In this document: positions 41,894-50,222 of the stretch, one piece after another
Layout: every line of letters starts with the position of its first letter
Position numbering within the stretch: the first letter of the stretch is position 1
Assembly (NCBI RefSeq): GCF_016623615.1
Contig: NZ_JAEHFX010000005.1
Span: forward strand, 62,001-126,000
Source: Adhaeribacter terrigena
GTDB taxonomy: Bacteria > Bacteroidota > Bacteroidia > Cytophagales > Hymenobacteraceae
Length of the DNA stretch: 64,000 nucleotides
Direction of reading: 5' to 3'
Notes under the pieces: model-generated
Seen by the model: the letters and a program-made list of their open reading frames with translations, nothing else
What the model was told of the DNA's origin: nothing
Databases searched by the model: none
Translations under genes and position numbers: made by a program

Positions 41894-42326
41894 TTGTTTA
41901 ATGGCTTAATGGTTAAATTGTTAATTGGTTGGTGGTATATTTTATTAAGCTATTAATTGATTTTGGCAATTTTTGTAATTCATTGAATATTTGCTCGTAT
42001 TGATTCTGACTAATTATTCCGCGAACGCGCGCCTTTTCATTCCAGTCAAAGCATTCATAAACTGAAGCACGAGCATATCTATAAAAATTAATTTTATCTT
42101 TTTTGGAATATCGCCCAAAGCCTTCGGCAATATTGGCTGAAATGCTATCTACCGCCCGCGCAAATTGTTTCCCAATGGTATCTTTTTCAAAGTTTTTCCA
42201 TAAGACTACAATTTTCCAAACCGAGTTACTTAACGCAAAACTGATGCGGTAGGCTTCAATATCATTCAGTTTTAAATATCGCTTTCCTTCCAACAATTTA
42301 ACAATTAAGCCATTTAACAATTAAAT
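41891..42326. mobile_element. four-helix-bundle gene flanked by inverted repeats
   Basis: The left arm (41891-41932, CAATTGTTTAATGGCTTAAT, then GGTTAAATTGTT) and the right arm (42291-42326; on the minus strand AATTGTTAAATGGCTTAATT, then GTTAAATTGTTG) are imperfect inverted repeats of about 36 bp around one gene. Genes of this family occur as insertions in 23S rRNA genes and scattered in genomes. The unit separates the GH3-type gene from lptB. Mobility is inferred; no transposase is encoded. Confidence 0.6.
41913..42320 (-). CDS. four helix bundle protein (23S rRNA intervening-sequence protein family)
   Basis: The protein has the family core LKLNDIEAYRISFALSNSVW, then QFARAVDSISANIAEGFGRY, KDKINFYRYARASVYECFDW and EKARVRGIISQNQYEQIFNE. 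The family forms a pentameric four-helix bundle; its role is unknown. The longest frame (135 aa) starts with TTG at 42320, inside the right repeat arm, and there is no in-frame ATG before the core. Further TTG codons at 42296 and 42293 could serve instead. The C-terminus (KYTTNQLTI) runs into the left arm. Both ends of the protein are thus set by the flanking repeats. Confidence 0.85.
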   Translation of the reverse strand: MLNGLIVKLLEGKRYLKLNDIEAYRISFALSNSVWKIVVLWKNFEKDTIGKQFARAVDSISANIAEGFGRYSKKDKINFYRYARASVYECFDWNEKARVRGIISQNQYEQIFNELQKLPKSINSLIKYTTNQLTI

Positions 42327-43057
42327 CAAATCTTCCGCTTCAGTTCAAAGTGCTTGCCCAAATAAACGCGGCGTACCTGTTCGTCGGCGGCCAGGTCTTC
42401 GGCAGAGCCGGCTTTCAGGATCTTGCCTTCGAAAAGCAGATAAGCGCGGTCTACGATGGAAAGCGTTTCGTTTACGTTGTGGTCGGTGATGAGGATGCCG
42501 ATGTTCTTGGTTTTGAGCTTGGCTACAATGCTTTGGATCTCTTCTACCGCAATGGGGTCTACGCCGGCAAAAGGCTCATCCAGCAGCACGAATTTAGGGT
42601 CTACGGCCAGGGCGCGGGCAATTTCGGTCCTGCGGCGTTCGCCCCCGGAAAGCACCATGCCTTTGTTTTTGCGCACATGGGTTAAACTGAATTCTTCCAG
42701 CAGTTCTTCTACTTTTTCTTTTTGCTCCTGCTTGCTTTTATTTGTCATTTCCAGCACGGCCATGATGTTTTCTTCCACGCTCAGGTTGCGGAAAACCGAG
42801 GCTTCCTGGGCCAGGTAACCTACGCCGCGCTGCGCCCTGCGGTACATGGGCAAGGTAGTGATGTCTTCGTTCTCCAGGTAAATATGGCCGGAATTGGGTT
42901 TTACCAGCCCCACGATCATGTAAAACGACGTGGTTTTGCCGGCGCCGTTCGGGCCCAGCAAGCCCACAATCTCGCCTTGGTTTACTTCCACGGAAACGTC
43001 GTTTACTACCGTGCGGGATTTGTATTTTTTAAAAAGGTGTTCTGCGCGCAAAATCAT
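42326..43057 (-). CDS. lptB: LPS export ABC transporter ATP-binding protein LptB
   Basis: Starting at the ATG at 43057 gives [20 protein letters not shown] and 243 aa, the family length; the longer frame adds 22 residues. Walker A is GPNGAGKTT (35-43), followed by the Q-loop in [12 protein letters not shown], the signature [15 protein letters not shown] and Walker [14 protein letters not shown], and the switch His in [11 protein letters not shown]. LptB powers extraction of lipopolysaccharide with LptFG. The partners are not in the window. The last codons end just at the right arm of the four-helix-bundle element. Confidence 0.95.
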   Translation of the reverse strand: MILRAEHLFKKYKSRTVVNDVSVEVNQGEIVGLLGPNGAGKTTSFYMIVGLVKPNSGHIYLENEDITTLPMYRRAQRGVGYLAQEASVFRNLSVEENIMAVLEMTNKSKQEQKEKVEELLEEFSLTHVRKNKGMVLSGGERRRTEIARALAVDPKFVLLDEPFAGVDPIAVEEIQSIVAKLKTKNIGILITDHNVNETLSIVDRAYLLFEGKILKAGSAEDLAADEQVRRVYLGKHFELKRKI

Positions 43058-43143
43058 AGGCCGTGAAGTTAGGGAATTATGCTTAAATCGGGAAATAGCG
43101 GCGAAAGTTTGCCAAAACTCCATTTTTTGCGGATGCAGAGCCC

Positions 43144-43174
43144 GACTTTTTCAGCCCAAAAGCATAGCGTTTTT
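43144..43174 (-). repeat. E30 30-bp dispersed repeat
   Basis: GACTTTTTCAGCCCAAAAGC, then ATAGCGTTTTT, in the divergent gap between lptB and the methyltransferase gene. Confidence 0.9.
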
Positions 43175-43226
43175 GTAAAACCGTTGCTTTCTCTTACCTT
43201 TCCCTTGCAAACTTTATAGCTCAGCA

Positions 43227-44024
43227 ATGGACCCTAACCATGATTACCTCGAAAAGAACCGTCTGCTCTGGAATGCGCGAACCGATGTGCACGTTGATTC
43301 AGATTTTTACGGAATGGCAGATTTTCTGGCCGGCAAATCGTCGCTGAATGCCATAGAACTGGGTTTACTCGGCGATCTGGAAGGAAAAAGTGTGTTGCAT
43401 CTGCAGTGTCATTTCGGGCAGGATTCTATTTCGCTGGCGCGGATGGGCGCGGAAGTTACCGGCGCAGACCTTTCGGATAAGGCTATTGAAAAAGCGCGGG
43501 AACTGGCTTTGCAAACCAACACGAACCCCACGTTTATCTGCACCGATCTTTATGAGCTTCCGCAGCATTTAGATAAAAAATTCGACGTGGTTTTTACGAG
43601 TTACGGCACCATTGGCTGGCTGCCGGACCTGGATAAGTGGGCAAAAGTAATTGCGCATTTCCTGAAACCGGGCGGCAGATTTGTGTTCGCGGAGTTTCAC
43701 CCGGTGGTCTGGATGTTTGACGATAACCTGGAAAAAGTTACCTACGGCTATTTTAATTCCGGTCCGATCATAGAAACAGAAACCGGCACGTATGCCGACC
43801 GCAAGGCGCCGCTGAACCACGAATACGTAGGCTGGAACCACGACCTGGGCGAAGTTTTAAGCAGCTTACTACAAAATGGTCTGGCACTGGAATCGTTTCA
43901 GGAATTCGATTATTCGCCGTATAATATTTTCCGGAATCCGGTGGAAGTAAGTCCGGGCAAATTCCGGGTGGCGCATCTGGATGGCAAAATTCCGCTGGTG
44001 TATGCCTTAACTGCCAGAAAATAA
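43227..44024 (+). CDS. class I SAM-dependent methyltransferase
   Basis: The 265-aa protein has motif I HLQCHFGQDSISLARMGAEV, then GADLSDKAIEKARELA, the acidic FDVVFTSYGTIGWLPDLDKW and motif III LKPGGRFVFAEFHPVVWMFD. It binds S-adenosylmethionine in a Rossmann fold. Small-molecule methyltransferases of this length (ubiquinone/tellurite-like group) are common; the acceptor cannot be read. E30 copies lie on both sides of the gene. Confidence 0.88.
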   Translation: MDPNHDYLEKNRLLWNARTDVHVDSDFYGMADFLAGKSSLNAIELGLLGDLEGKSVLHLQCHFGQDSISLARMGAEVTGADLSDKAIEKARELALQTNTNPTFICTDLYELPQHLDKKFDVVFTSYGTIGWLPDLDKWAKVIAHFLKPGGRFVFAEFHPVVWMFDDNLEKVTYGYFNSGPIIETETGTYADRKAPLNHEYVGWNHDLGEVLSSLLQNGLALESFQEFDYSPYNIFRNPVEVSPGKFRVAHLDGKIPLVYALTARK

Positions 44025-44037
44025 AGGCGTGCGCCAT

Positions 44038-44067
44038 ACTTTTTCAGGCTAAAAGCATAGCGTTTTT
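44038..44067 (-). repeat. E30 30-bp dispersed repeat
   Basis: ACTTTTTCAGGCTAAAAGCA, then TAGCGTTTTT, 13 bp after the methyltransferase stop codon. Confidence 0.9.
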
Positions 44068-44124
44068 CTGAAATGAAAGGCCGGCAGCAACCATAACGCA
44101 AGGGCTTTATCCGTATAAGATCTC

Positions 44125-44703
44125 ATGGTGCGTCGCAACTTTTTAATGCTCGTTTTTTTGCTGTTTCCCGGGTTTCAGGCGCTGGCTCAGGATAATATTG
44201 GGTTGAAATTTTTCGGGCTCAGCATACACCCGGGCGGCGACGAAAATGCCCCTCTCATGCCCCGCCGCTTCGACGATAAAGGCATTTGGGTACTGAATCT
44301 GGGCGGCATGCTTTCCTACGAAAAGTTTATTTACGAAGACGGCGTTTCGGTGAAAGCGGTGCAGGGTTTTTATTCGGATTGTGCCGCGCAGCCGGGCGGT
44401 TTTTCGCATATTGGCTTGCGGGCGCGCATTTTTAAAACCAAAAAACATTCCTTATTTGGCGGCATCGGCCCTACGCTGGTTTATCGCAAAAACTGGTACG
44501 AATTGCCCGGTTACCAGGACCCCGATTATTTTGAAGGCGCGCCAACCGACACCTGGCAATACAAATTTTTGTGGTACGGCGGCGAGTTTGAATACGCGTA
44601 CGTTTTAACCGATAAAATTGACCTGGCTGCTACCTTTATTCCGGGCTACCCCAAACTCATCAGCCTTTCTTTTGGAGCCAGGTATAAATTCACCGGCCCA
44701 TAA
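44125..44703 (+). CDS. hypothetical outer-membrane beta-barrel-like protein
   Basis: The 192-aa protein has a signal peptide ending FQALAQ. The mature part has alternating hydrophobic and aromatic strands (GIWVLNLGGMLSYEKFIYED, SLFGGIGPTLVYRKNWY, GGEFEYAYVLTDKIDLAATF) and closes with SLSFGARYKF, typical of a small outer-membrane barrel. It may be a lone porin-like or LPS-modifying barrel; no catalytic motif is seen. The gene ends 9 bp before another E30 copy. Confidence 0.65.
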   Translation: MVRRNFLMLVFLLFPGFQALAQDNIGLKFFGLSIHPGGDENAPLMPRRFDDKGIWVLNLGGMLSYEKFIYEDGVSVKAVQGFYSDCAAQPGGFSHIGLRARIFKTKKHSLFGGIGPTLVYRKNWYELPGYQDPDYFEGAPTDTWQYKFLWYGGEFEYAYVLTDKIDLAATFIPGYPKLISLSFGARYKFTGP

Positions 44704-44712
44704 TGCTCTTTT

Positions 44713-44793
44713 AAAACGGTAGGGTTTAGCGCTTAAAAACTTCTTAATATCGAAACACTGCCATACTTTCAGGGGCCGAAACCCTACTGTTTT
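44713..44793. repeat. two E30 copies in opposite orientation
   Basis: Forward copy 44713-44741 (AAAACGGTAGGGTTTAGCGC, TTAAAAACTT) and reverse copy 44765-44793 (TACTTTCAGGGGCCGAAACC, CTACTGTTTT, one core change). They lie between the outer-membrane protein gene and the shared terminator at 44809. Confidence 0.75.
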
Positions 44794-44808
44794 CAGGCGA
44801 AAGCGCAG

Positions 44809-44846
44809 AAAAAAACTCCCGGATCTTACGTTCCGGGAGTTTTTTA
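44809..44846. terminator. bidirectional terminator
   Basis: AAAAAACTCCCGGA pairs with TCCGGGAGTTTTTT. A-run on the left and T-run on the right make it work for both converging genes (44125-44703 and 44864-45319). Confidence 0.9.
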
Positions 44847-44863
44847 GGTAGTTAGTAAAAGCT

Positions 44864-45319
44864 CTATGGTTTAACCTGCAGGTTGTGGTCTTCCAGCTGC
44901 GCGTAGCTAAGTTTCCATTTGCCATCGGCTCCTTTCTTCCAGAGCAGCATAAAGTTACCTTCGCCGTAAGCATTGGGTTCGTCAGGGCTTTGGCTGGGCA
45001 CATCTACCGAGAACGTGCCGGCTTCATAAGCAATGCTCGCATCGGCTCCGGAGCTTACCGTGCTGGTTTTTAAATTATTGATCGTGCCCATGGTTTTTCT
45101 TACCCAGTTATCGGCGATCTGGCTTTTGCCGTTGTAATGCACATCGCCCTGCAGGAAATGCGCATCGTCGGCGATCATGGCAATTACCGAATCCTGCTGC
45201 TTGGCATTCCAGGCGCCAATAAACTTACTGTTGAGCTGCGAAACATTTACTTTTTCTTCGGTTTTGGTGCACGAAGTAAAAAGCATGAGGGCTATTAGAA
45301 ATGAAAATATAGATTTCAT
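44864..45319 (-). CDS. SnoaL/DUF4440-like (NTF2 fold) lipoprotein
   Basis: The 151-aa protein has lipobox LFTSC (Cys17) and then an NTF2-like pattern: LNSKFIGAWNAKQQDSVIAM, DDAHFLQGDVHYNGKSQIAD, WVRKTMGTI and ending FMLLWKKGADGKWKLSYAQL. The fold makes a conical pocket used by many small-molecule enzymes and binding proteins; the substrate is unknown. As a lipoprotein it is periplasmic and membrane-anchored. It stands alone with a shared terminator. Confidence 0.85.
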   Translation of the reverse strand: MKSIFSFLIALMLFTSCTKTEEKVNVSQLNSKFIGAWNAKQQDSVIAMIADDAHFLQGDVHYNGKSQIADNWVRKTMGTINNLKTSTVSSGADASIAYEAGTFSVDVPSQSPDEPNAYGEGNFMLLWKKGADGKWKLSYAQLEDHNLQVKP

Positions 45320-45455
45320 AGAATATTGAGTTTTGTTGATATTTATTTTTCAAACGGTCTATACTTAATAAACCGAAAAGGGTTATTGCTTTTTATGAAA
45401 AACCCAGGCTTACGGGCCTGGGCTTTCAGAATTCAAAAGGCAATGGCAGGATTTA

Positions 45456-45989
45456 TTACCAGCTTTTGCGCTTGTATTCAGAGTTTGAATAAGCCACGGT
45501 CGGGTCGCCTTCGCCATCGTTCAGGATCCAGCCCATTTGCATGTAGGCCGGTTGTACGGCAGCAACTTCCTGCACCGGAGCAGCTACTTTAGCAGTAGAC
45601 TTCTTAGCGGCATAACTCTTACGGGAAGTAGAACGGTAAGAACGGGCTTCGCTGTTGTTGTAAGTTGGTTCGGCATTGTTAGAAGCTACCTGGTTCAGCT
45701 CCTCCATCCGCTGTCTTTCTTCGGCGGCTTTTTTCTCTTGTTTGTTCTGCACTACTTTACCAACTCCGGCTCCTACGGCCCCGCCTACTACGCCACCTAC
45801 TACGGCACCGGCAACGCGGTTTTTCTTGTTGATAATGGCACCCGCAGCAGCCCCGGTACCAACCCCGATTACGGCGCCTTTAGCAACCGGGCTCCATTTC
45901 TTTTTTGGCTGATCCTGGGCTTGCAACATGCTGCTTAACCCTACGCTTAAAATAAGCACTAACGTGAAGATATAATTTACCTTTTTCAT
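45456..45989 (-). CDS. glycine-zipper (YMGG-like) envelope protein
   Basis: The 177-aa protein has a signal peptide ending MLQAQ, then KKKWSPVAKGAVIGVGTGAA and GAVVGGVVGGAVGAGVG, two glycine-zipper hairpins like those of YMGG and Lpp/SlyB-type envelope proteins. A charged coiled stretch (QNKQEKKAAEERQRMEELNQ) and a serine-rich linker follow, and the tail reads YMQMGWILNDGEGDPTVAYS. The zipper may insert into or cross the membrane. Function is unknown. Confidence 0.8.
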   Translation of the reverse strand: MKKVNYIFTLVLILSVGLSSMLQAQDQPKKKWSPVAKGAVIGVGTGAAAGAIINKKNRVAGAVVGGVVGGAVGAGVGKVVQNKQEKKAAEERQRMEELNQVASNNAEPTYNNSEARSYRSTSRKSYAAKKSTAKVAAPVQEVAAVQPAYMQMGWILNDGEGDPTVAYSNSEYKRKSW

Positions 45990-46155
45990 AACGTTTTTTT
46001 TTAAATTTCAAAATCAAATTCTTGTATTGGGTATATTACAATTGGTGTGCCAGAAATTTACTTTGCTCTGGCAACAGGGCTTCATACGCAGGAAAAGGCA
46101 AAAAGATGGTGCAATTTTAAAAATAAAAAAACAGGCTCCTGCTTTCATAAAAAGC

Positions 46156-46184
46156 ACTTTTTACCGGCAAATCCATAGCGTTTC
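46156..46184 (-). repeat. E30 30-bp dispersed repeat
   Basis: CACTTTTTACCGGCAAATCC, then ATAGCGTTT. Confidence 0.7.
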
Positions 46185-46270
46185 CAGAAAAAAAACTCCA
46201 GGCCGCAATTTTAATTTTCACTTCCGGAGCAACTTGAAAAAGCTTTGAAAAATTATTAAAAAAATATTTC

Positions 46271-46299
46271 CGCCTTTTCTTTACACATGAGAAAAGGCG
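46271..46299. promoter_or_regulatory. 10-bp inverted repeat upstream of the CoA-transferase gene
   Basis: CGCCTTTTCT (46271-46280) and AGAAAAGGCG (46290-46299) are exact complements with a 9-base gap. No T-run follows, so an operator or RNA hairpin is more likely than a terminator. Confidence 0.5.
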
Positions 46300-46357
46300 A
46301 TTCGCGGGCAGGCCTGCTCAAAATTTTGTATCTTAGGGCAACCAACATCAAAGCATT

Positions 46358-47635
46358 ATGCCGAATTATAAAACCGCCGAGGAAGCGTTAAGCATCATAA
46401 AATCGGGCGACCGCGTTTTTGTGCAGGGCAGCGCCGCCACCCCGCAATACCTGGTCCGGAAACTGACCGAACGCGCTCCGGAACTCCGTAACATAGAAAT
46501 TGTAAGCATAAGCACCTACGGCGAAATGCCGCTGGCCGAAGAACAGTATAAAGATTCGTTTTTTATAAACTCGCTTTTCGTTTCTGAGAACGTGCGCGAA
46601 GCTGTAAACGGCGGCCGCGGCGATTACGTACCGGTTTTCCTGAGCGAAATTCCTCACCTATTCCGTTCCGGTATTCTGCCCATAGATGTGGCCATTGTAC
46701 ACGTTTCGCCGCCCGATAAACATGGTTTCTGCTCCTTAGGCGTAAGCGTAGACATTGCCCGCGAAGCCGTTTTAAGCGCCAAACACGTAATTGCCCAGGT
46801 GAATCCACAAATGCCCCGCACCCACGGCGACGGCCTGATCCAGGCCGACCGCTTCGATGTGCTGGTGGAAGTGAACGAAGCGATCCCGGAAGTGGATTAC
46901 AGCCTCCGGATGACGGAAAAAGAGCAAACCATTGGCCGCTACATTGCCGAAATGATCGAAGACGGCGCTACGCTGCAAATGGGTATTGGCGGCATTCCGG
47001 ATGCAGTACTGAGTTGCCTGGGTAACCATAAAGCACTGGGCATCCATACTGAAATGTTCTCGAATGGGGTTATGCCACTGGTAGAGCAGGGCGTAATTAC
47101 GAACGAACACAAATACCGCCATCCGGGCCGCATCGCTACCGGCTTTATTGTAGGCAACCGCAAACTATACGATTTCGTGGACGACAACCCGCTGATCTTA
47201 ATGCAACGCACCGATTACGTGAACGACGTACGCATCATCAGCTCCAACCCAAAGGTAACGGCCATAAACAGTGCCATCGAAATAGACCTTACCGGCCAGA
47301 TCGTAGCCGATACCATTGGCATGAAACAATATTCGGGCATTGGCGGGCAAATGGATTTTATGCGCGGCGCGGCTTTATCTAAAGGCGGAAAACCGATCAT
47401 TGCGCTGCCTTCTACCACCAACAAAGGTATTTCCAGAATTACGCCCTTTATAAACGAAGGCGCCGCCGTTACCACTACCCGCGCGCACGTGCATTACGTG
47501 GTTACCGAATACGGCGTGGCTTATTTATACGGCAAAAACCTGCGCCAGCGCGCTACGGCATTAATTAATATTGCCCACCCCGATCACCGCGAACGCCTGG
47601 AAGCCGAAGCCTTTAAACGGTTCAAGCACGCGTAG
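46358..47635 (+). CDS. acetyl-CoA hydrolase / 4-hydroxybutyrate CoA-transferase family protein
   Basis: The 425-aa class I CoA-transferase has FVQGSAATPQYLVRKLTERA near the start, PIDVAIVHVSPPDKHGFCSL, the catalytic region KALGIHTEMFSNGVMPLVEQ (the Glu of HTEMF forms the CoA thioester) and the oxyanion loop QYSGIGGQMDFMRGAALSKG. It moves CoA between acetate and another acid, or hydrolyses acetyl-CoA. The partner acid cannot be read. It stands alone; its TAG stop overlaps a reverse E30 copy. Confidence 0.93.
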   Translation: MPNYKTAEEALSIIKSGDRVFVQGSAATPQYLVRKLTERAPELRNIEIVSISTYGEMPLAEEQYKDSFFINSLFVSENVREAVNGGRGDYVPVFLSEIPHLFRSGILPIDVAIVHVSPPDKHGFCSLGVSVDIAREAVLSAKHVIAQVNPQMPRTHGDGLIQADRFDVLVEVNEAIPEVDYSLRMTEKEQTIGRYIAEMIEDGATLQMGIGGIPDAVLSCLGNHKALGIHTEMFSNGVMPLVEQGVITNEHKYRHPGRIATGFIVGNRKLYDFVDDNPLILMQRTDYVNDVRIISSNPKVTAINSAIEIDLTGQIVADTIGMKQYSGIGGQMDFMRGAALSKGGKPIIALPSTTNKGISRITPFINEGAAVTTTRAHVHYVVTEYGVAYLYGKNLRQRATALINIAHPDHRERLEAEAFKRFKHA

Positions 47636-47743
47636 TTTTTCGAGCTGAAAGCATAGCGTTTTCGCCGGCCGGAACTGGATTTATATTCAGGTTTGGCCGG
47701 CGAATCCCGTTTATAGTTTTTGGAGGAAAAAAGATAGCGTTTT
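47634..47743 (-). repeat. E30 pair around a GC-rich hairpin, module 1
   Basis: Reverse copies at 47634-47663 (AGTTTTTCGAGCTGAAAGCA, TAGCGTTTTC) and 47715-47743 (AGTTTTTGGAGGAAAAAAGA, TAGCGTTTT). Between them CGCCGGCC and GGCCGGCG form a hairpin around GGAACTGGATTTATATTCAG. The first copy shares its AG with the TAG stop of the CoA-transferase gene. The same module recurs at 48454-48567. Confidence 0.85.
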
Positions 47744-47866
47744 ACGCTAAAGCAGTTTTAAGGGCTTAGATTTTCCTTGAGCTCTAAAGGCATATGCTCT
47801 AATAAGGATTCGTTACATTTACAGATCGAAAACTTTATTATTAAAAGGAATCCGCAAGGGGCATTT

Positions 47867-48451
47867 ATGACCAAAAACAGACTAGAAGCATTCAGCGACG
47901 GAGTAATGGCAATTATCATTACCATTATGGTGCTGGAAATTAAAGTACCTCACGGCGGAGATCTTCAGGCGCTGAAGCCGCTTTTTCCGGTAGTATTAAG
48001 TTACATTCTGAGTTTTATTTATGTGGGTATTTACTGGAATAACCATCACCACATGTTTCATACCATCGCGCGCGTGAGCGGCGGCACTTTATGGGCCAAC
48101 ATGCACCTGCTTTTCTGGCTTTCTCTTATTCCGTTTGCTACTGCCTGGATGGGCGAAAACCATTTTGCCGCCGCACCCATGGCCATGTATGGCGCCATCC
48201 TGTTTATGTGTGCCGTGGCTTATTCTATCTTGCAACGCGTTTTAATTGCCCGGCATGACCATAACAATCAGCTGGCGCGGGCGGTAGGCAAAGACCTGAA
48301 AGGCTACGCTTCGCTGGCGCTTTACCTGATCGCGATCCCAGGCGCTTTTATTCACCCCGTAATTTCAGGCAGTATTTACACGTTCGTAGCGCTTATGTGG
48401 CTTATTCCGGATAAACGCATTGAACGGACACTGGAAAAGGATGAAGGTTAA
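47867..48451 (+). CDS. TMEM175-family potassium channel-like protein
   Basis: Starting at the ATG at 47867 gives MTKNRLEAFSDGVMAIIITI, with the family RxxxFSD signature at residues 5-11, and 194 aa. About six helices follow (SYILSFIYVGIYWNNHHHMF, LLFWLSLIPFATAWM, FMCAVAYSILQRVLI). Bacterial TMEM175 proteins form tetrameric potassium-permeable channels. The longer frame from 47777 lacks a good start. The gene is bracketed by two nearly equal E30-hairpin-E30 modules. Confidence 0.9.
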   Translation: MTKNRLEAFSDGVMAIIITIMVLEIKVPHGGDLQALKPLFPVVLSYILSFIYVGIYWNNHHHMFHTIARVSGGTLWANMHLLFWLSLIPFATAWMGENHFAAAPMAMYGAILFMCAVAYSILQRVLIARHDHNNQLARAVGKDLKGYASLALYLIAIPGAFIHPVISGSIYTFVALMWLIPDKRIERTLEKDEG

Positions 48452-48453
48452 GG

Positions 48454-48567
48454 TAGTTTTTTAACTGAAATTGGTAGCGTTTTTCGTCGGTCGGAACTGG
48501 AATGAAACCCAGATTTGGCCGGCGATTTTTTGTTTAGAGTTTTTGGCGTAAAAAGGGTAGCGTTTTT
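48454..48567 (-). repeat. E30 pair around a GC-rich hairpin, module 2
   Basis: Reverse copies at 48454-48484 (AGTTTTTTAACTGAAATTGG, TAGCGTTTTT) and 48538-48567 (GAGTTTTTGGCGTAAAAAGG, GTAGCGTTTT). The spacer (TCGGTCGGAACTGG ... CAGATTTGGCCGGCGA) is clearly related to that of module 1 at 47634-47743, so one is a duplicate of the other. Confidence 0.85.
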
Positions 48568-48623
48568 TGTTAAGTGAATTAATAAAAATACTTTTGTGTT
48601 CCCGAAGGCGCTTGCGAAATAGT

Positions 48624-50180
48624 ATGAACGATTACCTCCTAAAACTGCGGCATATCCTGCCCACTTTTTTGCTGATTTCTATTTTGACGATCGGAGGTTT
48701 TACTGCTTTCCGGTGGTTATTTACTATTCAATACCAACTAATAGATATTAAAGAGGATTTCTGGGAGTTCTGGTTCCCCTTAGCACTTCCCTGGATTGCA
48801 ATTTTGATATGGCTTCGTCCAAAGTTACGTATCCTCGATTTTAAAGATAAAGACAGAGGGCAGTTCCTTTTTCAGTTTCTGGCGGCTACAACTATTATTA
48901 TCAGTTCAATAATAATGCAACTTTACTTTACTACTGCTACAGGCAAACTTCAGCAGGTTGCAGCAGTAGAAGATATCGCCAAAGTTGAGAAAGCAAGATA
49001 CTATACCATTTCGCGATTCTATCCCCTACCGGGCGCAGGAACTTCTCATGCAGATTTTCGCACCAGTGGTAAGTATAACCAACATTTAGATATCACCATT
49101 TATTTCGCATGCCCCATTATTACAGACACATTATCCAAATCGTTTCCGAAATATTGGTACGGCGTAAACTACAGAAAACAAATCAGCAATAAACTTACCA
49201 GCACAGAAAAAGATACAATTTACAAGAGATTTTATGAGGAATGTCTGCGAAAGATGAATGCATATGATTTCCATGCGCAGGAATTTTTAAAAAGAACGCC
49301 AAACTCTGATGATCTTGACAGCTACCTGAAAGCTATTCAAAACAGATTCAATATTACCAAAACCGCTGACTTCAGTATTCTGGAACCTCAAAAAGGCACT
49401 TTTGCGCAACGCAACGGCAATAAATTTGTTTGGATATTTTATTCTTACGCCATAGGGTTAGGCATTTTATTGATCGCCCTTATCTGGCCTAAATTAAGCC
49501 AGGCAGCATTATTCAGGCTCGAAAGAGGCATAAAACCAGACCGTGATGAAATACTCGAAACTATAAAGTTTCTAATTCCGAAAGGCGATCATTTTGCGAC
49601 CGCCATTATTCTCGATTTAAACTTACTGATATTCCTGTTAATGGCAATTTTCGGTGTTAATCTGGTATCTCCCAATGGAGCAGAACTGTTGGAATGGGGC
49701 GGGCACCGGCGGCATGAAGTTCTGCATGGGGAATATTGGCGTTTATTTACAAGCATGTTTGTGCACGGTGGTATCATGCACCTGTTTCTGAATGTTTCCG
49801 GATTAGTAATTGCTGCTATATTCATTGAGCCGCTTTTAGGAAGAAAAAACTACTTTATTCTTTATTTTGCGGCGGGTCTTACTGCAAGTTTATGCAGCGT
49901 TTGGTGGCATGAAAACACTTTAAGCGTTGGTGCTTCAGGGGCTATTTTCGGTTTACATGGTGGCTTGTTAGGTTTATTACTTACCAATGCCATACCCAAA
50001 GAAGGAAAACGATTTGTACTGATCCTGATCGGGGTTTACGTAGGCGCTAATTTATTATTCGGTTTTGCAATGAGTGGGATAGACAATGCTGCGCATATTG
50101 GTGGCCTTATTAGCGGAGCGTTCATAGCCATTGCTCTACATTCCTACAAATCAAAAGAAGATGAAATTACACTTTCGTAA
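48624..50180 (+). CDS. rhomboid family intramembrane serine protease with large N-terminal extension
   Basis: I start at the ATG at 48624 (MNDYLLKLRHILPTFLLISI; 518 aa). Two N-terminal helices precede a soluble region of about 150-170 residues with no recognised domain, then another helix. The C-terminal third is the rhomboid core: EYWRLFTSMFVHGGIMHLFL, the catalytic serine in VGASGAIFG (Ser438) and the catalytic histidine in NAAHIGGLISG (His491). It cleaves membrane proteins within the bilayer; the target is unknown. The gene is A+T-richer than its neighbours and ends before an E30 copy and a terminator. Confidence 0.9.
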   Translation: MNDYLLKLRHILPTFLLISILTIGGFTAFRWLFTIQYQLIDIKEDFWEFWFPLALPWIAILIWLRPKLRILDFKDKDRGQFLFQFLAATTIIISSIIMQLYFTTATGKLQQVAAVEDIAKVEKARYYTISRFYPLPGAGTSHADFRTSGKYNQHLDITIYFACPIITDTLSKSFPKYWYGVNYRKQISNKLTSTEKDTIYKRFYEECLRKMNAYDFHAQEFLKRTPNSDDLDSYLKAIQNRFNITKTADFSILEPQKGTFAQRNGNKFVWIFYSYAIGLGILLIALIWPKLSQAALFRLERGIKPDRDEILETIKFLIPKGDHFATAIILDLNLLIFLLMAIFGVNLVSPNGAELLEWGGHRRHEVLHGEYWRLFTSMFVHGGIMHLFLNVSGLVIAAIFIEPLLGRKNYFILYFAAGLTASLCSVWWHENTLSVGASGAIFGLHGGLLGLLLTNAIPKEGKRFVLILIGVYVGANLLFGFAMSGIDNAAHIGGLISGAFIAIALHSYKSKEDEITLS

Positions 50181-50222
50181 CAACCTCCTATAAAAAGCTT
50201 TTCCACTTATTTGAAATTGCTT

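Larger units (their letters stand above)
45990..46357. other. gene-free gap with E30 and an inverted repeat
   Basis: This 368-bp gap carries a reverse E30 (46156-46184), an inverted repeat (46271-46299) and a likely promoter just before the CoA-transferase gene (GTATCTTAGG near 46329). No gene is seen. Confidence 0.6.

Noticed and set aside
41531-41956. 141-codon frame antisense to the GH3-type gene
   Set aside because: It lies opposite a well-supported gene and shows no family features; a shadow frame.
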